Below are positions 24,970 through 39,793 of a stretch of DNA of 64,000 bases, in pieces (positions within the stretch are counted from its first letter, which is position 1; the number at the start of each line of letters is the position of its first letter). Source of the stretch: Krasilnikovozyma curviuscula (Eukaryota; Basidiomycota; Tremellomycetes; Cystofilobasidiales; Mrakiaceae). Both the position numbers and the translations under genes were made by a program. Location of the stretch: positions 1 to 64,000 of the forward strand of contig MVAQ01000042.1 in the NCBI GenBank assembly GCA_014825775.1, written 5' to 3'. A model generated the notes under the pieces. It had not been told where the DNA came from. It saw only the letters and a program-made list of their open reading frames with translations, and did no database searches.

Positions 24970-27294
24970 TCATAACTTCTCCACCTTCCCAGCGCAGATT
25001 CTTAAACACTCCACTGCAATCTCTCTAATATCCTGTCCCACTGTGACCCCCTGACCCAGTATCACATCCTTCAGCGCGCCTCCAATCCCAGCATCAATCG
25101 CCTCATCGACGACCTTCCCGCCGTCCTGTGCGTTACTCAACAGGTTGTATACCACCACGAGGCCGCGATGGATGAGCCCACTCTGTGAATCAGATGTATA
25201 TGTACACAGGTCAATGAGGTGGGGCCAAACTTTCTTCGGGTTGGACGTGCGGAGGAAATGTGCTCCGACGGGGGAGGAAGTGAGGGTTGCGAGCACGCCT
25301 GACGCGGCTAATCGAGTTTGTATATCCTCTACGTCCGTAAGAGCGAGGATGATGTAAAGTTTTGAGGAAACCATTGGGTTGGTGAGTTGGTGGATTTCGT
25401 CAGAGGTCCGAGTGGCGCCGTTGTCACCTGAGTATCTCATGAACGCCATGTCACAAGAAACGAGATTACAGATCAGCTCAACGGATGCTCTTCGGATCAT
25501 GATATTGTCATCCAAGAGACTATCATCGAGTTTCTTGAAGACGCCTTCGCTGGAGGAGATTCGAGCTGATATTGTTGGTCCAACGGAACTGAGGTTGGTG
25601 AGAGCCATCAACGCTTCGAATTGTTGCAAGAGGCTAGAGGGTTCTTCATCTACATCGCCGCTGCTAGACAGCAGAAGAGAGATCAGAGGCTTTACTGCAT
25701 CCTCTGGTGACGAACCGAACAGCATTGTCGGTGAATGGGTGATGCACATCTTGGCCAAAGCCTGAAGGGTCTCCTTCGACGGAGGATTCGACTTCTGAAC
25801 TAGGAACAGCAAGAACTTGACTCCACCCTGTTGGACAATCATACCCCTGTTCACTTGTTGGGTGACCAAGCCCAACATAACCTTCCCACAGACATCTTTG
25901 ATCATCTTACTGTCCCTCGATCCTTTCCCCACTGCAATCACAGCCGAAACGGCGCCTGACGCGAGCAACAGCTTAACCCGTTGGTCAACCACTGAGTTGT
26001 TGTCCAGTGGATCTTGTTCAGCAGGTCGCATCTTATTGCTGCCTGTCGCCGATTGGGCTTTTGGTGCTGTCATTTCTTTGAGTTGTTTGATCTGTGCTTG
26101 TTCCGCTGAGAGAACAGGTCGATATGCTACTAGATTCTGGATGGTTGATATGATTCCGTATAGGAGCGTCGTTGGAAGTACAGATTGTGTGTCGGTGGCG
26201 GGTCTGGTTAGGTTGAACAAGGCCGTCAAGAATGTAGGTGAGTTGGACAGAAGCTGCTTAATGTTTGGTTGGAGAGACAGGTAACAGAGAGATTCGATGG
26301 CATTTTGGAGCGCAGTTGAGTCCAGCATGATCTTTGTTTGGACGATGAGGTCCATCATCATTTCGGCTAACTTCTCATCTCTCTTCTTCGCTTCTTTTAA
26401 ATCCTCCACCTTCGCCTCTTTCTTCATCTGGCTTGTCTCTCCAGATAAATCTAACTGATCCTCACCATCACCAGCCTTCCTCGACAGCTTCGTCAGTGCA
26501 ACAGCCGCTACCGCACGGACTTCGACAGAAACGTCCTGCGCGGTCGAGATTTCCAACCACGTCAACCACCGCTCCGTTGATGACTGTTGATGCTGAACTT
26601 CAGATGATGCTTCCTCATCCGTGTTGGTCCATGACAGTGCTGATCGACCTTCTTTGGTGTTGGACGCCTGCGAGAGGAATTCAGCAAGAGCGAGGGCGAG
26701 CTGGGTAGACGACGGCAATGCCAATGCGGACGATGAGGGTGAGGAAGTGATGATACAAGATTCCGTCATATCCAGCAGAGCATCTCGTATTTTCTCGGAA
26801 GACAGTATTTGAGAGGCAGCCGAAGGGTCGGTTTGAAAGATCGCGCTTAAGAAGCATACTGCCTCTATCGCCTGGAACACCTCCCCCTCATTCCTCTTAT
26901 CCGACAGGTAGAAAAGCTTTTCTTCGATATTTTGACTGAATAGTCCAGCGATCTGTTTAGATATAACGAGCCCTTCTTCTTTCGTGACGACCTTCGCGCG
27001 CGAGAGCTGCGAGACCTGAGAGAGTATGAGGTATGAGAAAGATTTGGCTCTGGGTGTGGTGGACGGTGTGAATGACGAGAGAAGTATGATGATATCAGCT
27101 GGAAGGATGTGAATAGGTAGTGCTGTTTGTTTGGCAGCTGGTTTCGATGTCGAAAGGTTGATCTTGTGCAAGTCTGAGGCGATAACTTCTATTTCTTCCT
27201 CTAGCTCTTCAGAGACTGGTGCTTTGCCTGAGACTCTATCCAATACTAATTTGAGTGACAGTTCTGTTGGTGATAGAGGAGTTGCTGTACTCAT
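24970..27294 (-). CDS. UNC45: UNC-45/Cro1/She4 myosin-directed chaperone
   Basis: This is a single uninterrupted 774-codon exon, unusual in this intron-rich window. The sequence is alpha-helical throughout, with armadillo-like repeats. Recognisable UNC-45 stretches include KLLLASGAVSAVIAVGKG, then GKVMLGLVTQQVNRGMIVQQ, then ALMALTNLSSV, and the late segment RRASVELICNLVSCD followed by KLYIILALTDVEDIQTRLAA. There is no TPR domain, which is normal for the fungal She4/Cro1 form and distinguishes it from animal UNC-45. The acidic or charged region around residues 290-320 may be a linker. These proteins fold and stabilise myosin motor domains, with roles in endocytosis, polarity and cytokinesis. 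It is transcribed divergently from SDHAF1, with 219 bp between the start codons. Confidence 0.88.
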   Translation of the reverse strand: MSTATPLSPTELSLKLVLDRVSGKAPVSEELEEEIEVIASDLHKINLSTSKPAAKQTALPIHILPADIIILLSSFTPSTTPRAKSFSYLILSQVSQLSRAKVVTKEEGLVISKQIAGLFSQNIEEKLFYLSDKRNEGEVFQAIEAVCFLSAIFQTDPSAASQILSSEKIRDALLDMTESCIITSSPSSSALALPSSTQLALALAEFLSQASNTKEGRSALSWTNTDEEASSEVQHQQSSTERWLTWLEISTAQDVSVEVRAVAAVALTKLSRKAGDGEDQLDLSGETSQMKKEAKVEDLKEAKKRDEKLAEMMMDLIVQTKIMLDSTALQNAIESLCYLSLQPNIKQLLSNSPTFLTALFNLTRPATDTQSVLPTTLLYGIISTIQNLVAYRPVLSAEQAQIKQLKEMTAPKAQSATGSNKMRPAEQDPLDNNSVVDQRVKLLLASGAVSAVIAVGKGSRDSKMIKDVCGKVMLGLVTQQVNRGMIVQQGGVKFLLFLVQKSNPPSKETLQALAKMCITHSPTMLFGSSPEDAVKPLISLLLSSSGDVDEEPSSLLQQFEALMALTNLSSVGPTISARISSSEGVFKKLDDSLLDDNIMIRRASVELICNLVSCDMAFMRYSGDNGATRTSDEIHQLTNPMVSSKLYIILALTDVEDIQTRLAASGVLATLTSSPVGAHFLRTSNPKKVWPHLIDLCTYTSDSQSGLIHRGLVVVYNLLSNAQDGGKVVDEAIDAGIGGALKDVILGQGVTVGQDIREIAVECLRICAGKVEKL

Positions 27295-27513
27295 CGTCTA
27301 CGTGAAAGGGGAACCTACGCAATGTCTGGTCAGCGAAATTCGACACGAGAGAGTGCAAGGCTCTAAGCAATACGGCTCACTGAGACAGAAGAAGAAAAGA
27401 GACTGGTAAGCGCCAAAGTGAAGTAGAACAAAAATGATGTCGGAAATCCCAGGGGGTGAAAGTTGCCTGAAACCTCGCAGAGCAAAGCACTCCCGACCAC
27501 CGACTCATCAAAA
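27295..27513. promoter_or_regulatory. Bidirectional promoter region UNC45/SDHAF1
   Basis: 219 bp lie between divergent start codons, so both transcription starts must fall here or inside the genes. No individual factor site is identified. An upstream in-frame ATG for SDHAF1 lies at 27463 within this stretch. Confidence 0.45.
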
Positions 27514-28288
27514 ATGTCAATACCAGCAGCAACCAAAGCAGCCACACGTAGGCCTCTCAGCGGATTACAAAAAGAAGTTCTAGGACTGTACAGGAGGTTA
27601 GTCTTTGTTCCTTGTACGGGAGGAGGTAGCCTCTTCCGATTCGCTGCAAGCAAAGGGAGCTGATTGGATTTCTTGTTTTGTACTTTCTGTTGTTGCTCTG
27701 GGATCACTTTGGGGGCTGGTAATCCAGAGCTCTGAGGATAGTGAAGACCAAACCACTTGTACGTCTTCTGTACCCTGCTGAGGCTCAGCCTCGAGGTCGA
27801 TTTCAGAAAAAGTCGAGCACGGCATCCTGATCCCATGTCATTTCTCTTATCCATATGGTCTACGTTTCTGGTGCTGGGGTTTTCAAGGAAGCGCAACCTT
27901 CGTTTCTCCTGCATATGAGGTATTCCTTTCGACATCCGCCGTTAGCGCTGAGGGATGTCGCTGCAATAGAGCATCAGGTGAGTCTTTGTTCGCTTGAAAA
28001 CCAGTACTGAAGATGGCCAGTGTTGGGGAGGTAAGCTGGTTGGGTATGTGTGAGGGGAGAATTGCGTTGGCGCTTTTCATCTTCGTTCCCACAAGTGACA
28101 GGTTAAAAAGCACATTTCACACTGACTCCACTATGTTTCTTCACTACCGTGGTCCCATTCACCCTCAGATCAGGAAAGGAAACAAGCAGCTTGAGATGTT
28201 TTCATCGCCGTCCATAAAAACAATCAAGCCGAGTGCAGATATGGCTCGGTGGTGGGAGGAGGTGGTTACCAAAAACCACCAATCGTGA
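27514..28288 (+). CDS. SDHAF1: SDHAF1/Sdh6 LYR-motif succinate dehydrogenase assembly factor
   Basis: Four exons give a 107-residue protein: 27514-27596, 27728-27758, 27888-27977 and 28169-28288. Exon lengths sum to a multiple of three and every junction has GT/AG. The N terminus holds RRPLSGLQKEVLGLYRR with the LYR motif. The 31-nt second exon supplies ALRIVKTKP. Exon three gives FLLHMRYSFRHPPLALRDVA, and exon four gives RKGNKQLEMF followed by a polar tail. SDHAF1 acts in the mitochondrial matrix, protecting and helping insert Fe-S clusters into the Sdh2 subunit of complex II. The start at ATG 27514 was preferred for its AAAATG context and length; ATG 27463 is in frame and would add 17 residues. 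Confidence 0.85.
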
Positions 28289-28993
28289 AGAGAGTATCGT
28301 AGCACTTCTAAATTATATCGGTATTATGATGTTCTCAAACGGGTGCGCTCTCATTCATGAGTTGCGTTCTGAGCTGATCAGATGAGGCGTGAGAGTGCTG
28401 TAGTCTGTATTTCCACCCAGCATATTCTAAACTGATACAGAAAGAATGTTTGTCTCCGTCCTGATTGGGATTGCCTGAACTTAGACGATTTCACCTAGAA
28501 CTTGCGTCGATCGACACCTTCTGTCATGTCGCGAACGAGCTGTACCTCCGTCCATCCCTGACCCACTCCCCCACCCTCGAAGTCTCAAGACTTATCTTTT
28601 CTTGTTACTCCGCTACGGTGGCTATCAAAAACACATTCATTCGCTGGCCTCACAGTCTCAGTTGATGGTTTTTTAGTAACGCCACTTAAATTCTGAGAGG
28701 GTTTCTTCATCCTCTTCCACGCGTTCAGTGTCGTTACCAGAAGCAGGGAACTCCCAAGCACCCCTCTAGGTGCTGAAATGACTTGCTACCCCGTACATGC
28801 ACCGAGGTAGGAAGGCAATGCAATGGACTTGCCCTTGGTTTACTTGTTCAAAAGGCAGGTCAAGCAAGCTGCTTCGACGCTGGACCATATCAGATCCTCA
28901 ATATGAAATTACCAGATCTCTATATGAGCTCCAAACTTGCTGGCAGAGTATCAGGTATCCAACAATCCACATCCTATCGGCAGGAGCCGCTGC
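28289..28993. other. Intergenic between convergent 3' ends
   Basis: This 705-bp gap lies between the stop codons of SDHAF1 and SKI3. Plus-strand frames inside and beyond it are antisense to SKI3 or short. I see no tRNA-like or repeat structure. Confidence 0.5.
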
Positions 28994-31900
28994 TTATTGG
29001 GAGATGGATTCAAGAAGCGCCCTCGACTTTTCTTCCCAAGGACGAAGCATTACAATTCTTTGAGCCAGCCTCTTCGCCTCTTCTGCTTCTCCTAGGGCAG
29101 CGACTTCCAGAAGGAGCGCGCGATACTCGTCCTCTCTGTCGAGCGCACTCGAATCCGCCACCTTCGAACCTTTGGCCAGACCTAGCATTTTCATCTCAGA
29201 GAGTGCTTTGGCGGATTGTGAGAGTTGAAGAGAATGTGAGTTTTGCTTTGTTAGAAGAAGTAGTCGGGCCAGTTCCAGACGAGGTTTCGGGGATGACGGG
29301 AATGTGTGGATTACTGATGAGAGCGACTGCTTTGCTTCTTCGATGTTACCCTGGTACAAAGGAAAGAGACTAAGTTAGAATAAAAAGAGATACAGAGCAA
29401 TTGAACCTGAACTCACACGGAGTAGGTTGTTCATAAACTGAAGCCAGAAGGCGTCGGAGTTGCTGTCCAGTTCGAGACGTTTCTGGAGGGGAATTGATGC
29501 CATTTCTGTGAGAGCTGCATCTAGTAAATCGTCATCAGAAGTCACCATTCCAAGGGCGGCGAGAGTATTCAAGACATCAATGTTTTCAGAGTCCCATTTC
29601 AGACTGAATACGAGAGCAACAATAGACTCAGTACGCAAAACAGCGCAAGGAAATTCAAGAGAAAGTGCAACTCACCAGTCGAACAGATTATCTTGAGCTT
29701 GTTCCTTCTCACCAGACTTCCAAAGCGCCTGGCTCAGCAACACCCCTACTATCGCTCTGTCCGCAGCCCAACCGGCACTTTCCATTTCGGCCAACGCAGA
29801 ATGGAACATCTCAATACTCTTCCTATCATCACCTAGTTGATGTGCTGCGATCCCGCTCAAGAATCCGGCATGAGCCCTGACCACTCGATTAATCTCATCT
29901 GTCGTCGCACCTTCAGGAACGAGGCCGAGCGCACCAGCGGACGCATCCATGCACTCTTCTTCCCGACCTGTCTCCAGCTTTAGACGTGCAAGCGTGGTCT
30001 GAGCAATGGCGAAGTTAGTCTCTAGCTCAGTATCCTCAGACATCTCGTACGCTTCTTCAAGCACTTCCACACAGCGCGCGACTTGGAAAAGCGCGGAGTC
30101 GTATTGCCCAAGACGCTCTAGGAAGAGAGCGGAGAGGTGCAAAGCTGAAGCATCGTTTGGTCGTTGGTCGATGTAGCGTCTCAAGGCGAAGGCTGGGCCA
30201 TGCAGGGAATCGACAGATGGTTGGGAGGATGATTTGAGCATGCTGAATGTTGATGTCGAGTACAAAAGATCTGCGTCCAGCTGAATAAAAAGTGACAGAG
30301 TAAGCGATATAACCGGATATCCTCTACTAAGCTAAAGAGGGCGGTGGAACGTACGAGAGATTCTCTTGAAAGCGTCACTGCGTGCTCAAATAAAAGTCTC
30401 GCCTCCTTGAACTGTCCTCTCTCCGTCGCAATGACACCTTGACCCATCCAAGCCAACGAGCAATCTGGATCTAGGATTTGCGCTCTCAGAAATGCATCGG
30501 CAGCCTCTTCCACTCTGCTATTTTTGTAATAGAGAAAGCCGAGATTGCTCCAGGTGACCGGATTCTGCGCAAGAAATCAAGGAATCAGAGGAAGGTAAAA
30601 AAAAGAAAAACGCAGAAAGAAGAAATATACCCACTGATGGTTCTATCTCCATCGCCATAATAAACGCATGCTGACTCAATCTCCCACTCAGGTCAAATGC
30701 TATCGTACCTAACGCGGACCACAAAGCGGCTTTTCTAGGCGCTAATCGTATTGCGCTCTTCAAGTATCCAACCGCCTGTTTGATGCAAACCTGCTTCTTT
30801 TCTTCGTCTGCAAGATGAGAAGCCAGATGATGAAGAGCAATTGAGAGGTCATGCAGCGCTGCAGCAGTCGAGGGGTCGTGTCCTACCAAGAGCTGATGGC
30901 GGTATTTCAAAGCACAGCTTGACAGCTTGAGGAGGAAGAGTGGGACTTCAGTAGTAGTTGTTGGTGAAACAAGAGAGCTGATTGATGTAACATCTTGTAT
31001 TGTTGATCTTCCACCGGTGTCTTCCTCCTGCAAGTAAACCACAAAGCGTTCTAAGGACTCTTTGATACCAGTAGAATCAAAAAAGGCCGTGTTTCTTGAT
31101 TTGAACAGACATATATCTGCTAGCTGTTTCCAAGCCAACGTTTTGAACCCTTCGACCTGACTGAGTAATCCCCAAGCTGCATCCAGAGCTTTGTGAACGG
31201 AAGAAAGGGCCCTCGCAGACATCCCAGCGTTGACTTGTTCTTTGGAGACTTCGAACCAGGATTGAGATAGAGAGAACAGCACTCCGGCATCTGTTGGTCT
31301 AGAGTGAAGCACTCGATCAAAGTATTTCACCGCTTCTTCGTGTAGCCCGAGTTGCGCTCGGACGTCTCCTATGGCGAATAACACCATCCATTCGTCTGGA
31401 GCAAGAATTTCTGCTCTTGCAAGCGTCTTGAGAGCCGCAGCTTGTTTCCCAGATTTGGCGTAGGCTTCAGAGAGTCGCAGCCACGAGGTGATGTCCCCTG
31501 GAGATGTTCGAAGCGCAGTTTGGAACGCATGAATGGCTGGTATCCAGTTTCCACGAGACTAGTATCATGAACCGGAGCATCAGCCAAGTCAAAACTTCAC
31601 TGAGAGCAAAGATGGGTGGAATGAACGTACCAACTCGACACCACCGAGAGCTTTCCAAGCCCAAACATTTTCTTCCAGGCACTTCCCGCCAACTTCTTTT
31701 CTCAGACCACCTTCTAAGCCACCTTCTCCTTCAATACACCTCCTCGCAATAACTTCGACAAGATCCCACTCTTCCTCATCTGCAAAGCTATCTGCCAACC
31801 ACCTACCTGCGTCGACCTCGCGCGCAGAAAGCTCGAACGCTCGTTGGTAGTACCTCGATGCGAGTGGGATGTCAATCGGATGTGAATACTGGGAATGGTA

Positions 31901-34466
31901 CTTCCCGAGAGAAGTTAAAGCAGGAGCAAATGTTGAGTAGCGGAGGAGAGCCGATCGATACGAAGCGTATGCCCTTTCGTAATCTATATCAGGAGAATCT
32001 GCTCGTCAGAATAATACACTTTGTGGCTAAAGCAGTTGACAAGAACCGACCTTGAAGACTCTCCCAAATCTGTCCAATCCGATAACTGACCCTGGCAAAC
32101 GCCTCATCATCGATCTCATTGCTCCCACCCTCTAACACTTCCCGCACACCTTCCAACATACCTAATCCTACCTCAGCATCCCCAACCATGAACGCACTCC
32201 ATCCAGCTTCCTCCTTCGCAGTCACAACCTCGTCGATATCACCTTCGAGGTCCATTACTTGCGTAAAGAATTCTCTGGCGGTGGCATGGTCGTTAGAAGA
32301 CTGCGCGATATATCCTTGGGACATCAGAGCAAGGGATTCGTTTTCCCATACTGAAAGCACAGTGGAAAGGAGAGGAGTAGCAAGAAGGTGGTGTTTGGGG
32401 CTGTAAAAGTGCGTGTAAGAAACGGCAAGGAGGAGTTGGAATCGAGTCCTGGATCTAAACGTCATTCCACAGGTGATAGAGTGACGAGAGAGGTAGAGTA
32501 AGCTCAACTCAATCTACGTTGAGGGAAGTCAAATCACGAACAAAGACTTACTGCTCATACTTCCTCCCTGTCCTTTTCTCCAGCACTTGGACAATCTCAA
32601 GACCAGCGGTTGAAACCTCGATCAATACCGCCCAGTCTTTTTCCCTGTTATACACCTCAGCCATGATCCTATGTGCAATCAACGACTCCGGTAATGCGTC
32701 AAACCCATCGAGGAGAAACTTGAAGACTTCCTCTTCTGATGTCAACTTAAGATTAGGTACCAAAGTATGATCTTCACCTAGGAAACTGAAGAGTGTAGCA
32801 GTAAGGGTGGGAGTGAGGAGGTGGTATCCGATCAGGAGGGAAGTGAGAGGTGAGAGTGGGAACATGGCTATATATCTCCTAAGATCTATCCATGGATAAT
32901 CATCTTCACAAAAGAAGGAGAACCGAGGCTTTGTTTAGTAAGTTCTTGGAGAGATGTATGGTAGAGAAGGGTTGATCGCCATACTCACCAAGTGACTTGT
33001 GGTCTTGGATGAACCAGAACTCCCAAGCGAACTGAAGCGGGATTCCAATAAGGACCAACCCGGTACAAATCTCTTCGACTTCCTTGAACAGACTGTTTTT
33101 GAGCTCTTTCTGCTCGGACGGTAAAGCATACTGAAGCAAAATAAGGTATTAGAGAATCCAAGATGAAACAGCTTAGACGGGTGCTGGAGGGACATACGAG
33201 GAGGCTCATTTTGAATGTCAACAGCTTCGATTCTGTCTCCCTCAGGTTCTCAATCGGTAAACGCGGGTGGTTCATCAATTGACCATACAGGTCGGGTAGC
33301 TATGTCAGCGGCAACGGAATCAGTCTTGATCAAACAGGAAGTGGCGAACGGGGAAATGGCCCGAACCTTTGACTGGATACCATGCTCAGCAAGTACACTC
33401 TCCTCTGTCTCCTCCTTTGTCAGTCTCTTTCCCGCACCGAGTCTGGTGCGACGCTTCTCAACCTCTTTCTCTCTCTCCTCCTTCTCCTTTCGTTCCGTCA
33501 GCGAAACGACCTCCTCCAGTAGCGACAGAGATGAAGTGGTGAGATATCCATGGATGAGAGAGCTTGAAGATGTTAGAGGATCTGTGGGTGTTGGTACTGG
33601 CAGGAGGGATATGATTGGGTAGTATGGCGACGAAGGAAGGGCAAGAGACAAGGCGGCGAGGATCTGACGATACGGTAACCATAAAATCTCAGAAGATGCT
33701 CACTTGGTGAAAAGTAAAGATGAATTAAAAGGAAGAGAAGACGAGCGTACTTGCGGTCGAGTTCCTTCTTCTCGTTGGAGTTTGATGTACTTCTCCAAAA
33801 CGTCAGCGAGTTTCATGGAGTCGCCTCTATTCGTCCCAACACAACATCAGAGGCAAACCAGTGGAAAATAATTCAGAGATCATGCCTAAACGACAAGGGC
33901 CCTTGGAGACGACACTTAAAACGTACAAATCGTGATACAACTGCATCTGCGCTTCCAGCACTCTGCAAACCTGAATCCATTCTTTCCTCGTTTCTAAAGA
34001 CTTCTCCCATCCCTGAACAGAAAGACATTCGAATTAAGTAAGAGGATTGAATCGTCAAGAGAGAAACGGGAGTACTGACTTGCCAGGCCAGGGGTTGAGC
34101 TGGTGAAAGGGTCGTTGCGCGAGAGTAAGCCTGTAGAAAAGGTCAATGAGGAGACTGTATTATTGTTTAGTCTAATGTGAAGCTCACAATATCTGAGGCT
34201 TCATAGTTCTTCAGGTTGAACGTCGCCAGGCCATGAAAGACGAGGCTGCAATGACACAGCAGAGAGGAAACAAAGCAGCAAAACAGCGTCAACCAGTGGA
34301 CTCCCAATCATTCACCAAACTGCTATTCTACTCACGCATTGTAATTGTCTTTTCCCTGAGTAGAATCAAGTATCTCTCGAGTGATTTCGCTGGCCTGATT
34401 CCAATTTTTGGTGATGATGGCTTCACGAGCTTTCTTGAGCTGATTCTTGAGCGAAGCAGTAGACAT
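28994..34466 (-). CDS. SKI3: Ski3, TPR scaffold of the Ski (superkiller) complex
   Basis: The gene runs from ATG 34466 to a stop at 28994 through many introns, with exons of varied size. The N terminus, LKNQLKKAREAIITKNWNQA, is followed across introns by VFHGLATFNLKNYEAS and AYSRATTLSPAQPLAWQGW. This is the canonical Ski3 first TPR array. The rest is made of degenerate TPR helices, for example SLAWMGQGVIATERGQFKEA and APRKAALWSALGTIAFDLSG. The C-terminal end, RIVMLRPWEEKSRALLESIS, fits the conserved TPR end of Ski3/TTC37. Ski3 holds two Ski8 copies and the Ski2 helicase, and feeds ribosome-stalled or aberrant mRNA to the cytoplasmic exosome. LSM1 at 55145 belongs to the opposite, 5' to 3' decay route. 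The gene is divergent from KDM4. Confidence 0.88.
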
Positions 34467-34724
34467 TTCCTTCAAACCAACCTGCTCCTCCAGTTGTGTT
34501 CGAACTCCAGTCTGGAACGATGGTTCGCTGCCATTTTCTGCCGTAGGACCCAGTGAATGGTCTCGTTCGTGGCGGCGCCTGCCTAGTGGGTTTTTCCAAC
34601 CCGTCAAGCAGCTCAGGGAATCACATCTCATCAATCCATTCGAATAGCTAAGGCCTTCCTCACTGTGCAGATATTCGAACTCTGCTCATAGAGGGTGTGA
34701 ATACAGGTTCTCCCTCCCACCAGC
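34467..34724. promoter_or_regulatory. Bidirectional promoter region SKI3/KDM4
   Basis: 258 bp separate the divergent start codons. No defined factor site could be recognised by eye. Confidence 0.4.
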
Positions 34725-39134
<4,410 letters not shown>

Positions 39135-39793
39135 AAGCATCATGATCAAGGTCCGGGTGGTCAATGAATGAGTGCCGCGCCTGCGAATGAGGGTGTGTCG
39201 ATTGGTAGTGAGCTTCTTATTCTGTAGTTCTGCTGTATATTTCTTCTTCTTTGATTTCTACTGTCCAGCTGTGTATTATTATTTTTTCCTGTTATTGCAC
39301 TCTGCGCTTTGCGAAACTATGTTCTTTCAGGTGTCTCTCCTTTTGCTTGGTTTATTAATTGCGCCAGCGCTCTGCATTACATACTACCTATCAAGCACTT
39401 GTATCTGTTGGCCAAGCGCATTAGAAAAAAATCCTGTTGCTTTACCAACCCAATCGCCGCCTGCTTGCTCCGTCGCACGTCGTATCCTCCTAGTTTGTCC
39501 TTCGTCCACGACGGAGACTTTTCGGGCAACATCAAGGATTTCGTTCAGTGTTCTTCTCTATCTCATCCAGTTGCCTGCGTGAAGGTATCTGGGGTGGGTG
39601 AAGGAGCTGGAGAATCTCGAAGTAGCGTTCTCCTCGCCCCTCCCTTGCGAGAACTTTGGGCTAGAAAATGGCCTACTACAATGGACAGCCCTCTAAGTAA
39701 ATCAGCTCCCTTTGGCATTACAACCCTGTTAGATATCTGTTCTAACTTGGTTCTACTCTCTGCTCTGCTTTCCTTCTCAGCAGATGGCCCGAT
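39135..39793. other. Intergenic KDM4-SIZ1; SIZ1 first exon may lie here
   Basis: The region is pyrimidine-rich. A frame starting ATGGACAGCCC at about 39680 looks like a first exon with a GTAAAT donor, but neither nearby acceptor puts it in frame with the SAP exon. So I keep the gene start at 39794 and treat this as 5' leader. Confidence 0.35.

Noticed and set aside
28783..29373. 196-codon plus-strand frame
   Set aside because: It is fully antisense to the last exons of SKI3, which have TPR support; it has no domain of its own.
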